Shown in pieces: positions 31,031 to 40,362 of a stretch of DNA of 64,000 bases. This DNA comes from Petrolisthes cinctipes (taxonomy: Eukaryota; Arthropoda; Malacostraca; Decapoda; Porcellanidae), in NCBI GenBank assembly GCA_033782935.1, contig JAWQEG010000511.1, positions 1 through 64,000 on the forward strand. Reading direction: 5' to 3'. The notes below the pieces were generated by a model. The model did no database searches. It was not told where the DNA came from and saw nothing but the letters and a program-made list of their open reading frames with translations. The position numbers and the translations under genes are program-made. The stretch's first letter is position 1; each line of letters begins with the position of its first letter.

Positions 31031-31343
31031 TAGGGGAGGTGGCCGAGTGGTTAGTGTTCTGGACTCGTAACCTAAAGGTCGGGAGATCGATTCTGAGAAT
31101 ATAATATACTCTTCCGATTTGAGTTTCAGGCACTAACTATAAGGCCACCGAACGTCGTAAAACACCTTCACTGGTACCATAACAGCTGTAGTATTTGGGA
31201 ATTACCCTCGCTTCCCTCCCTCTGTGGCTGGGTACCAGCTCGGAAGTCGTGACGTGTGTGCGTGTGTGTGTGTGTGTGTGTAGCAGTTGACCTGGTCCAC
31301 GATAACGGGTTTGAGGAAGCCTATGTCCAGTGTCGGAATATAT
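31031..31343 (+). repeat. tRNA-derived SINE2 copy
   Basis: GGTGGCCGAGTGGTTAGTG head to CCTATGTCCAGTGTCGG 3' end. It contains an internal (GT)n at 31255-31280; the B-box region has a small deletion. Confidence 0.85.
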
Positions 31344-31495
31344 ATATGAATAAAATATATATATAGCGAATAGGATAAGCCAAGTCACTCTCACTACCTG
31401 GGAATTCGGTACAAAGGAAAATTGTAGAGATATTGTAATGGAAAGGCGATGGCCCTAGATACTGGTGAAAAGATATTTGGGTGTAATTTTCCTTC

Positions 31496-31526
<31 letters not shown>

Positions 31527-31756
31527 TTCAGGGTGTACGTAAGTCTGAAATGGTGGCCGTCCAAGGTTTGAGGATGACGCCGTGGGTTAAAATCTAGAAA
31601 AAAATGTCTGGGTGTTGGTTGGAGTGGGTGCAGATGAAATCAACGTGGATGTATTTATATCTCGCCAGTTCCTAGAAGTTAGCCATTACGTCTGTCCGTC
31701 AGTTCAGCCCCTGGCGTGAGGGTCGGTAGGTCGGTCGGTCGGGACACGCAAATTAT
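31344..31756. other. Unassigned gap with (AC)n
   Basis: (AC)n at 31499-31527 and a TCGG-rich run at 31725-31742. Confidence 0.45.
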
Positions 31757-31990
31757 CCATACTGTATTCTGTCTCTATACCATTCCCTATACTTGTACAC
31801 TGACATCATACTGGCCCTATGCTGTACACTGTCTCCCTACACGACCCCTTCCATATCAACCCCTATACTGACTTCATACCAACCCCTATACTGTAGACTG
31901 ACTCCATACCAACCAGTATATTGTACACTGTATCAATACCAACCACTATACTGTACACTGACTCCATACCGAATCCTATACTGTACACTG
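31757..31990. repeat. About 30-bp minisatellite
   Basis: Units built on CTATACTGTACACTGACTCC followed by ATACCAACC recur about seven times, with small variants. Confidence 0.8.
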
Positions 31991-32330
31991 GTTTCCAATA
32001 TGACTACTTCCTCTCTACCTTCCCTATGGTCGGGAGTTGCTTCTGAATTGCTTTCCCTGCTGTAAAATACATCAGTAAAATAAAACTAAATAAGTATGGT
32101 ATAAAAAATATGGGCGTTTGTAAGCCGGCTCCTCGCATGTGTACGTGAGTGAGTGAATGAGTGAGACGGAGGGTGAAATGAGTAACATGATAGGATCCAC
32201 CAACCAACACACACACAAACACACACGAATAAGACATCACCTTCCTCCATTCTCGGGACATAATAATTAGCTCTGTTTCGATACCATATATTAGATAATA
32301 ATTAGCTCCGTTTAGATAGTGTTAAGAAGA
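31991..32330. other. Unassigned gap
   Basis: Contains a near-duplicate of AATAATTAGCTC at 32263 and 32296; otherwise nothing recognised. Confidence 0.4.
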
Positions 32331-32580
32331 TTTATTAGGGTTTTATGCCTATCAATTCATGATGTTGGTCATTAAGGCAATCAGTGTTGTTACATCAACA
32401 CATCTTCCCCCAGCCTACAAGGTTGCTATCCTTGCTCTTACAGCCGGGTACCTCCTTACTGCTAGGTGAACAGGGACATAGGGGGCTGGGGAAATTGTCC
32501 AACAATTCCACTGACCCAGGAATCGAACCCGGGATATCTCGCTTGTAAGGCGAGTGTGCTAACCATTACACCATCAGCAG
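32331..32580 (-). repeat. tRNA-derived SINE1 copy
   Basis: Complete in reverse, from AGGGTTTTATGCC to the head CATTACACCATCAGC. The anticodon position reads TAC on the sense strand. Confidence 0.85.
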
Positions 32581-32742
32581 ATAGTGGGGTGTTCTCTAAT
32601 CCTCTGTCAACAAAATTATGATTAGGGATGAAATATGTGTATAACCAGAGAAAGGCTGCGAATATGATAATACGAGTAACTAATGTGTTCACAGGATATA
32701 CTCTACTCTACTCTACTCGATATCCACCTGACCCCTTCATCC

Positions 32743-32943
32743 TTCAGCCTGCATTAGTGATGTGGGCAATACTTTAAGGGTTTTGGTGCCCCTTCGGCCC
32801 CAGTCACCAGCTTTTAGTTCTTCAACTGTCCCTCTTTCTTTCTGTTTCTTTCCTGGTTGCTGTCTCACCTCTCTTATCACCTTTTTCTGGCGCTATAGAC
32901 CTCGCTGTTGCAGCGCCTAATATCAATCAGTCAATCAATCAAT
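32743..32943 (+). repeat. Family F repeat, copy F9
   Basis: TAGTGATGTGGGCAATACTT to GCGCCTAATATCAATCAG, with (TCAA)n tail. Confidence 0.8.
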
Positions 32944-33288
32944 TTAATCTCTACCCATACCCAGGACCTGAGAAGCCTCCAGGCAGCTCTCCTGTCCCAG
33001 ACGCTTATTCCCGTTCTGTGACCCATTTTAGTTTAGCCACACCCCCTTGGTAGGCTAGGTTAGGTCAGGTTAGGTTTGGCAGGGTGAAGGTGGAGTATAT
33101 TGGAAAATTTTTGTGGGAATACTTTCGAAGCTGAGACATGGTTAGTTTTTGAGTTACGACCCGAGCGTCAAACAAGCTTCATCCCACCCACAGTCCACTT
33201 AACCCGCAGAGCCCACCCACTCTGTACCAATTGCTCACCCAGAATGCGAAAATGCCGGGCGGGTGAGGCAGCCCTAATTCCGTATATA
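32944..33288. other. Unassigned gap with TTAGG-like run
   Basis: TAGGCTAGGTTAGGTCAGG at 33051-33070 is TTAGG-like. No gene supported. Confidence 0.45.
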
Positions 33289-33505
33289 TACAGTCCCCGA
33301 CCATAGCGACGCCCCTCGCCTTGAGGTACACTGAACGAAAAGCACAAGCTTTAGTTTCCATACTATAATAATTTTCATATAATTAATTTAAAACCAACTG
33401 TGCCTCCTCTCACCCACTGCCTTCCTCCTTCCCCCCACACTGAAGCAGTGGCTGCAGGTTTCGTATGGGTCAAGGAGAGGGGCGTCGCTATTGTCGGACA
33501 CTGTA
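33289..33505. mobile_element. TA-flanked MITE K
   Basis: TACAGTCCCCGACCATAGCG at the left and GCTATTGTCGGACACTGTA at the right, with GACGCCCCTC / GAGGGGCGTC next to them. About 30-bp inverted repeats and TA ends fit a mariner-type MITE. Confidence 0.75.
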
Positions 33506-33776
33506 CCAAGAACAGCCCGCGGGAGGAATGGGGGGACGTAAGATGACTCGCTAATTTGAAGCACAAAAATACTGGTTTAGAGGACAATACAGACCTCTGC
33601 AACAGTTGTATTCTATGCTCCAAAATTAGCACGTCACATGGCCAAAAAATTCCAAGATCAAAATTCTATATTATGTAACGCATAATTATAGTATTATTCC
33701 TTTATAAATTACTTTTAGGAACACAGTAAATAGCACACTCTATAAATATTGGAGCATGACAAGCTGGAGGATGGGG

Positions 33777-34031
33777 GGTGCTGATGGTGTAATGGTTAGC
33801 ACACTCGCCTTGCAAGCGAGATATCCCGGGTTCAATTCCCGAGTCAGTGGAATTGTTGGACAATTTTCCCAGCCCCCTATGTCCCTGTTCACCTAGCAGT
33901 AAGTAGGTACCCGGCTGTAAGAGCAAGGATAGCAACCTTGTAGGCTGGGGGAAGATGTGTTGATGTAACAACACTGATTGCCTTAATGACCAACATCATG
34001 AATTGATAGGCATAAAACCCTAAATATTCTT
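33777..34031 (+). repeat. tRNA-derived SINE1 copy
   Basis: Best tRNA-like head: CTCGC-CTTGCAA-GCGAG anticodon arm (TGC, Ala-like) followed by B box GGGTTCAATTCCC. Ends AAACCCTAAATATTCTTT. Confidence 0.85.
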
Positions 34032-34217
34032 TACTGGAGGATGGGAGGAGAGCTGTGACGTGGGTTAGCTGCCTCACCTGTCTCTTTGATACCGGTGTCT
34101 AAACAAACACAATCCTAGGAGAAATTTCAAAGTGGTAACAAACTAAAGAAAATTCAATGACGTGTAAATGAACCTCAGAATGCCGTGTATGGCTGTGTAA
34201 GCCAAACTCTCATGTCG

Positions 34218-34391
34218 TGTGTGTATGTGTGTGTAATAGGAGAAACTTTAGTATATATTCTAAATTTCTGATATGTATGTGTGTGTGTGTGTGTGTAAGA
34301 GAAACCCTAGTATATATTCTAAATTTCTGATATGTGTGTGTATGTGTGTGTGTGTAATAAGAGAAACCATTGTATACATTTTAAATTTCTG

Positions 34392-34426
<35 letters not shown>

Positions 34427-34450
34427 CTGTTGTTAATATAAACATAATGG
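34218..34450. repeat. GT-bearing 62-65-bp tandem repeat
   Basis: Three units of (GT)n plus AGAGAAACC and ATATTCTAAATTTCTGATAT, ending GTGCAGCTGTTGTTAATATA. Confidence 0.8.
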
Positions 34451-34492
34451 AAAAATAGACAATAATTTTTTTAAGTCGATGCACGACTCGGT

Positions 34493-34496
<4 letters not shown>

Positions 34497-34589
<93 letters not shown>

Positions 34590-34600
34590 GTTGTTGTTGT
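34497..34600. repeat. (ATA)n followed by (TTA)n, self-complementary
   Basis: About 45 bp of ATA then about 45 bp of TTA, so the tract can form a long hairpin. Confidence 0.9.
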
Positions 34601-34653
34601 TGTCGTATCTTTTTCATTTTATTATTGTTTTTGAAGAAGGTAACTACTGTACA

Positions 34654-34815
34654 TTAAGGGGGTAATCCACTTTTGTTACACTGGAGTTTCTTGAATCCTC
34701 TAAATTATGCCAGGAAACAGGACCAGATGAACAAAAATAATGGTGTTCTGTTGCATGGAATTGTTTGGAGGAATCAGTTGCTCTGGATTTATCAACACTG
34801 TACTTCCCCTTTTAA
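34654..34815 (+). mobile_element. MITE family B, copy B13
   Basis: TTAAGGGGGTAATCCAC to TACTTCCCCTTTTAA. Confidence 0.9.
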
Positions 34816-34875
34816 CCCGTTGTGTGACGTCATAAGGTATTACTCTGCCACAAACACAAAGGAGACGGACAGAAC

Positions 34876-35033
34876 TTAAGGGACCCTGTGATGTAGTCGT
34901 CAGAAAATTGAAGGTAAATGAGTCCTTCAAATATTGCCACGAAACACCCCCTATATGGAAGAAGCTTGTTTCGTGGCATGGTCATGAGGAATCAGAAGCC
35001 TTCAATTTTCATACACGATCACAGGGTCCTTAA
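34876..35033 (+). mobile_element. MITE family A, copy A21
   Basis: TTAAGGGACCCTGTGATG to ATCACAGGGTCCTTAA. GTAGTCGTCAG has a 3-bp duplication. Confidence 0.9.
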
Positions 35034-35071
35034 AGGCATGTTATATATAAAGCTCTCTCTGTCTATAGTTA

Positions 35072-35318
35072 GGGTCGATTCCACAGTGGTATTGGTTTGT
35101 TAGCTTCCCAACCAAGCACACTTGTAAGGCTTCATTATTTTCCAAAAGCTGAGTATCCACATTCACAAAATCTATCCAACAGTTAGATAATGATGATCAC
35201 TGCATATATAGTTTACTCACCAAATTCTTTAAATAATTCAGCCATAAGTCATTTACACGGCTAACATTCTTTCGTTTGTGTGTTTACAAACCACTACCAA
35301 CCATTGTGGAATCGACCC
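35072..35318 (+). mobile_element. MITE family E, copy E8
   Basis: GGGTCGATTCCACAGTGG to TGTGGAATCGACCC with TTA on both flanks; a model full-length copy. Confidence 0.95.
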
Positions 35319-35391
35319 TTAAACATGTCGGCAAATTGGAGGCTACTGTTTTATTTATACTGACACAAAATATAACGCTGTGGTCGGTTCG

Positions 35392-35557
35392 TTAAGGGAC
35401 CCTGTAATATTGTCAGGAAATTGGAGGTAAATGAATCCTTCAAATATTATAATGAAACACACACATACACACACCTATAAGGAAAGAGCTTGTTTTGTGG
35501 CATGGTCAGGAGGAATCAGAAGCCTCCAATTCTCATACACGATCACAGGGTCCTTAA
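35392..35557 (+). mobile_element. MITE family A, copy A22
   Basis: TTAAGGGACCCTGTAATA to ATCACAGGGTCCTTAA. The loop contains CACACACATACACACACC. Confidence 0.9.
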
Positions 35558-35594
35558 TTGGTGGCATAGTTTAGGAAAGGTGGGAAATTTCGCC

Positions 35595-35750
35595 CTAAGG
35601 GAAGATTCTCTTGTTGATGAATTGGAAGGTCTCTAATTCCTCCAAAATAGGCCACAAAATAGACACCCTCAGTGGTATTAATAGGGCATATGTTTCATGG
35701 CACAGTTTGGAGGAATCAGACACCTTCCACTTCACAAAAATATTCTTCCC
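35595..35750. mobile_element. MITE family C, copy C9
   Basis: CTAAGGGAAGATTCTCTTG to ATATTCTTCCC; the right TTAA is lost. Confidence 0.8.
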
Positions 35751-35760
35751 GTGAGTATAT

Positions 35761-35842
35761 TAGGGAAAAAATAGTATACCTTTGATATATTAGACTCAGA
35801 GCGACCTTCCTAATTCCTCGAAAGTATACCAGGCAACAAACG
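35761..35842 (+). mobile_element. MITE family B fragment, copy B14
   Basis: TTAGGGAAAAAATAGTATAC (35760 onward) and CCTCGAAAGTATACCAGGC represent the left half of B. Confidence 0.6.
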
Positions 35843-35849
35843 GGACAAA

Positions 35850-35865
35850 ATGTGTGTGTAATAAG

Positions 35866-35906
<41 letters not shown>

Positions 35907-35940
35907 CTGTTGTTAATATAAATATAACAGAAAAATAAAG
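35850..35940. repeat. Second copy of the GT repeat unit end
   Basis: GTGTAATAAGAGAG, (GT)n and GCAGCTGTTGTTAATATAAA duplicate the end of the array at 34345-34455. Confidence 0.7.
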
Positions 35941-36523
35941 CCCTGTTGTTGCCCAGGGGGGGCTGACTTTATTCTCTGTGAATATTAGTCATCCTCCACG
36001 GGGCTAGAATATAGATTGTTGTAGGATCTGGTCACTTTCTAGTGGATTTGACGAGATATGCCCACATGGATATAAAAATCGACGTGAGGTGTACTGCAAC
36101 CGGAGGCTCTTGCTCTTTTTTTTTTTTTTTTTCACTGCTGTGTGGACCCCCAACACACAAGGGTGCATTTCCCTTTGCATGCAGCAGTGTAAACTCCCTC
36201 CCCCTTATGGTCCCTCCAGGGCTGGTCTCATGGAAGGTGCGGCACCACTTGTAACTCTTGTGGTAATGTGGACTTGGGCCCACAGCACTGGATGTGGGAT
36301 CAAAGACCTTCCCCCCAATCTCCCTGGCGGTCGAAGGCCCCCAGACTCCTTGGTTCAGTAAGCTCTGGTCCCATCTTCCTGGGATGTGCTTCGGTAGCAC
36401 AGGCATATAGGGCCAGCCCCTCCTTTATTTTAATTTGTTTTTTCACTGCGGCCAGAGAGTACCAGGGGTCTGTGGGGCAGGAGGCCATTCTGCCCCGGGA
36501 GAACGTCAACAACAACAACAACA
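35941..36523. repeat. Unclassified GC-rich segment with (AAC)n tail
   Basis: This segment is richer in G+C than its surroundings and ends in CAACAACAACAACAACA. It has poly-T at 36117-36132 and an open minus frame of 124 codons (36406-36032) with no recognisable domain. A constant body plus a simple tail suggests a retroelement 3' end; a captured host exon is also possible. Confidence 0.4.
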
Positions 36524-36556
36524 GTACATCAGTTGCTCCAGATTTATCAACACTGT
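36524..36556 (+). mobile_element. MITE family B fragment, copy B15
   Basis: ATCAGTTGCTCCAGATTTAT followed by CAACACTG is the right arm of B, cut at the TA where G1 begins. Confidence 0.65.
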
Positions 36557-36628
36557 ACAGTCGGGGCACATATTCCTTGACCAGGGTGTAAGGGGAAGTC
36601 TGTTCAAGGACTATGTGCTGCGACTGTA
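36556..36628. mobile_element. 73-bp hairpin element G, copy 1
   Basis: TACAGTCGGGGCACATATTC to GTGCTGCGACTGTA, with CTTGACCAGG/GTTCAAGGAC inside. TA termini. Confidence 0.75.
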
Positions 36629-36700
36629 CAGTATTTTTTCGCATATTATATAATTATTATGGTGTCCATCCCTTTCTTAACTCCACATATAATAAGATAA

Positions 36701-36868
36701 AGGGTCAGTCAGTCAATCAGCCAACCAGTCAGTCAGTCAGCCAGTCAGCCAACCAGTCAGTCAGTCAGTCAGCCAAACAGTCAGTCAGTCAGTCAGCCAA
36801 ACAGTCAGTCAGTCAGTCAATCAGCCAACCAGTCAGTCAGTCAACCAGTCAGTTAGTCAATCAGCCAA
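36701..36868. repeat. CAGT/CAGCCAA array
   Basis: CAGTCAGTCAGCCAAACAGT-type units in irregular order. Confidence 0.9.
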
Positions 36869-36888
36869 TCAGTTTTATATATATAATT

Positions 36889-36991
36889 CTGTTGTTGGTG
36901 ATTTAGAAGGTCTGTGATTCCTCCAAACTATGCCACGAAACAAATCCCCTTATCAGTACCATTAAGGGCGTCTGTTTTCTTGTATAGTTAA
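36889..36991. mobile_element. MITE family C, copy C10 (right third missing)
   Basis: GTTGTTGGTGATTTAGAAGG to GTCTGTTTTCTTGTATAG, then A23 starts at TTAA 36988. Confidence 0.8.
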
Positions 36992-38608
36992 GGACCGTGT
37001 GAACGTGTATGAGACCTGGGGCCGGATACTCAAAATGCGCCTTCACTGAAGGCGCCATTCGAGTGAAGGCGCCTTTTGATTCGGCGGGTTGAAGGCGCCT
37101 TTCAGAAAGGCGCGATTCCGATAATAAAAACATTTCAATTGTGCCGTTGGTGTGCATGCCTTTCGGCGATTTTGCGCCAAATCCTCAAAAGGCGCCTTTT
37201 GATACTCCAGCCAATCACAGCAGACCTATTGAAGTGTGCTTAGGAAATGTAAACCAATCATAATCTAGTATTTCGAAGAGCGGTCTGAGCGGATAACAGA
37301 CATTAATAATAAACAAACATTAAATGACGGAACAAATGACATAACAACGAAAATATAGACAATATATATAATTGACTAGGATCATTTACCATGATTTCAG
37401 CATCTTAATAAATTTAATTGTTAACATTGATTTTAGTTACAATATTAATTAAGTATCTAAGGTGTTCATATAAAATAAAGTAGTTATTGGGTTATGATAC
37501 ACACACGAAAAAATATATATATATTATGTTAGGGTACACGGAGATGGCCAAGAGGTTCCAATCATAAAATTAATGTTTTTTTGTAATAAATCGTATATAG
37601 CCATAATATGGTAATAATGGCTGCATTAATTTGCCCCATATGATATAATTTTGTAATCAATATACATATGAGTAAACTATTTAGTGCTACAAAATCAAAA
37701 TCGTCACTACCAATGTAGACCTAACCTACTTCAGCTGGCATTATTGTTTGGTTAGGTCTGTGTTGATATTTTATACTACATAATTATCGATTACATATAA
37801 TTATATTAAATGGTTCACACTGATATAGCCATTATTACCTTATTTGGGCTATAATACACTTAATATTATTTTCACGAAGCTACAATCACGAGCGCAAACT
37901 CTTGTAAGAGTTGGTTATTACATAACACATATTACACAGCAGCGGCCAAGATTTATTGTAAAGGGGCAAGTGTTTAATATATATACATAGATGTCCGGTA
38001 TTATATCAAAATACACACAGTTCAAATAGGCATGAAATTAAATTAGTTACATGACGTGAACTGCAACGAGTGGGAAGCTATAAGAATTGGTTATCATGTA
38101 TGTACCATATATACCTCCACGATTCCACATATAATTAATTTTCTTTAGTCTATCATAACTTGCTACTCATTATTTATATTCTATGGCAACCATTACTCTC
38201 TTAACAAAGTATTGAGGCAGTATTACATCTAATTAAGAGTGAAGAGCTATCTGAGCCTATCATTCACCGCCGACATATTGTTGTTTTTATTCATCAAAAG
38301 GCGTCTTTCCATCGATACGGCTGGTCCAACCCAGCTGTTGCTCAAAGGCGCTAATACCAGTTGTTTCCAATATGGCGCGCCCAGGGAAAGTTTTGAGTAT
38401 GCGTCGTTTGAGAAAAGGTGAGATCGAAAGGCGCTTTCGGAATAAAAGGCGCCTTTGCACGCTTTGAGTATCCGGCCCCTGGAGGCTTCTGATTCCTCCT
38501 GACCATGCCACGAAACAAGCTCCTTCCCTATAGGTGTGTGTGTTTCGTGGCAATATTTGAAGGACTCGTTTACCTCCAATTTTCCCACTACATCACAGGG
38601 TCCCTTGA
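36988..38608 (-). mobile_element. MITE family A, copy A23, split by element L
   Basis: Left part 36988-37018 (TTAAGGACCGTGTGAACG...GAGACCTG), right part 38479-38608 (CTGGAGGCTTCTGATTCC...ACAGGGTCCCTTGA). The right terminus is shared with B16. Confidence 0.9.
37019..38478. mobile_element. 1.46-kb non-autonomous element L (Harbinger-like)
   Basis: GGGCCGGATACTCAAA and TTTGAGTATCCGGCCC are perfect 16-bp terminal repeats, flanked by CTG on both sides inside A23. GGG-initial ends and a 3-bp CWG/TWA duplication are typical of PIF/Harbinger. The ends carry many copies of AAGGCGCC or AAAGGCG, probable subterminal protein-binding repeats. No long ORF is present; the middle is AT-rich. Confidence 0.75.
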
Positions 38609-38765
38609 GGGGGTAATTCACTTTTGTTACATTGGAGTGCCATGATTCCTCCAAACTATGCCAGGAAACAGGACCAGAGGAACGAAAATAATGGTGTTCT
38701 GTTGCTTGGAATAGTTTGGAGGAATAATTTGCTCCAGATTTACCAACACTGTACTTCCCCCTTAA
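38605..38765 (+). mobile_element. MITE family B, copy B16
   Basis: TTGAGGGGGTAATTCAC to GTACTTCCCCCTTAA. Confidence 0.9.
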
Positions 38766-38803
38766 AAGGTATATATTACTACTTGTATTGTATTTCTTCC
38801 TAC

Positions 38804-38958
38804 TTAAGGGACCCTGTGATGTAGTCAGAAAATTGAAGGTAAATGAGTTCTTCAAATATTGCGACGAAACAACACCTATATGGAAGGAACGTGTTTCGTG
38901 GCATAGTCAGAAGGAATCAGAAGCCTCCAATTCACATACACGATCACAGAGTCCTTAA
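38804..38958 (+). mobile_element. MITE family A, copy A24
   Basis: TTAAGGGACCCTGTGATG to ATCACAGAGTCCTTAA. TTAA 38955-38958 is shared with B17. Confidence 0.9.
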
Positions 38959-39115
38959 GGGAGGAATCTGGTGTTGATAAATCCGGAGCAACTGATTCCT
39001 TCATACTATTTTAAGCAACAGAACACCATCAGTTTTGTTCATATGGTATTGTTTCCTGGCATACTTTGGAGGAATCAAGGCACTCCAATGTATAAAAAAT
39101 GAATTACCTCCCTAA
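38955..39115 (-). mobile_element. MITE family B, copy B17
   Basis: TTAAGGGAGGAATCTGG to GAATTACCTCCCTAA, in reverse. Confidence 0.9.
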
Positions 39116-39200
39116 TCCTTCTCTATAGGCCTATGTACTGTAATGCTGGGGAGAGAGACAAGTATATCTTTCGAAACCTTAAAAAAAAAAAATATATATA

Positions 39201-40060
39201 TCATACTAAGAGGGTGGGTGGTTCACTAGGAGGTGTGTTGACAGGTGTATAAAAACAGGTAGACAGAAAGGTGAAAAAAAGGGAGGGACAGACCTGAAGG
39301 GATGGGGAAGGAGGATAGAAGGAAGTGCGAAAGGAAAGGAGGGATAGGAAGAAAGGTAAAAGAAAGGGAGGGTAGAAAGAAGGGTTAAAGGAAGGGAGGG
39401 ACAGGCAGGGAGGGTAGAAAGGTGAAAAGAAAAGAGGGATATGCATGAAGAGATGTAGAAGGAGGAATGGAAAGAAAGGTAAAAGGAAGGGAGGGATGGG
39501 AAGAAAGGTAAAAGGATGGGAGAGACAAGCATGAAGGGATGGGGAAGGAGGGATGAAAAGAAAGGTAAAAGGAAGGGAGGGATGGGAAGAAAGATAAAAG
39601 GATGGGAGGGACAGATATGAAGGGATGGGGAAGGAGGGATGGAAAAAATTACGAAAGGAAAAGAGGGAGAGGCAATGAGGGATGGAAAGAGAGGTAAAAG
39701 GGAGAGGGCGACAGATATCAAGGGATGGGGAAGGAGGAATGGAAAGAAATGTAAAAGGAAGGGAGGGATGGGAAGAAAGGTAAAAGGAAGGGAGGGACAG
39801 ATATGAAGGGATGTGGGAGGAGGATAGAAAGAAGGGTAAAAGGAAGGGAGGGATAGGCAAGGAGGGATAGAAAGAAGGGTAAAAGAAAGGGAGGGATAGG
39901 CAAGGAAGGTTGGGAAGAATAGTATATGAGAAGATAAACAGAAGAGCGTAGAAGGAGGATTAAAGGAAGAAGGAAGAGTAAAGGAGGAAAGGGAGGGGTA
40001 AGAGATGGAGGAGTGAAGGAGGAAAGGGAGGGGTAGGAGATGGAGGAAGGGGAGGGGTAG
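39201..40060. repeat. Purine minisatellite left of CR1-2
   Basis: Units such as GAAGGGATGGGGAAGGAGGG and GGAAGAAAGGTAAAAGGAAG repeat over 860 bp. The + strand is almost pure purine. Long minus ORFs are Ser/Pro/Leu/Phe repeat translation. Confidence 0.9.
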
Positions 40061-40362
40061 GAATACAAAGGAATACAAAGGAGGAACAGGCAACAACAGC
40101 CCTGATGGGCCTCACAAGGCTGCCTGTGTAACTACTCTACATCTATGGTTTCTACATGTCTGAGGTAAAGGATAGTAAAGTGGAAGGCTCCTCCCCACCC
40201 ACCTCTCCCTCCGGTTAACGCCGGCCAGAAAAAAGGGGTCGAAGAAACACCTGTGCAGCAGTAGAAAAAAAAAACTGCACAGGAAATTTTGTAGGACAGT
40301 GTGGAAAAGTAAAACAATAATCTATCTACATCTAAAAAAAAAAATAAAAAAAAAATAAAAAC

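Noticed and set aside
36032..36406. 124-codon minus-strand ORF
   Set aside because: No recognisable domain, Lys-rich run from the poly-T tract, and no splice or promoter evidence; kept only as part of an unclassified repeat.
39201..40096. 296- and 219-codon minus-strand ORFs
   Set aside because: Purine array read on the complementary strand; Ser/Pro/Leu/Phe repeat translation.
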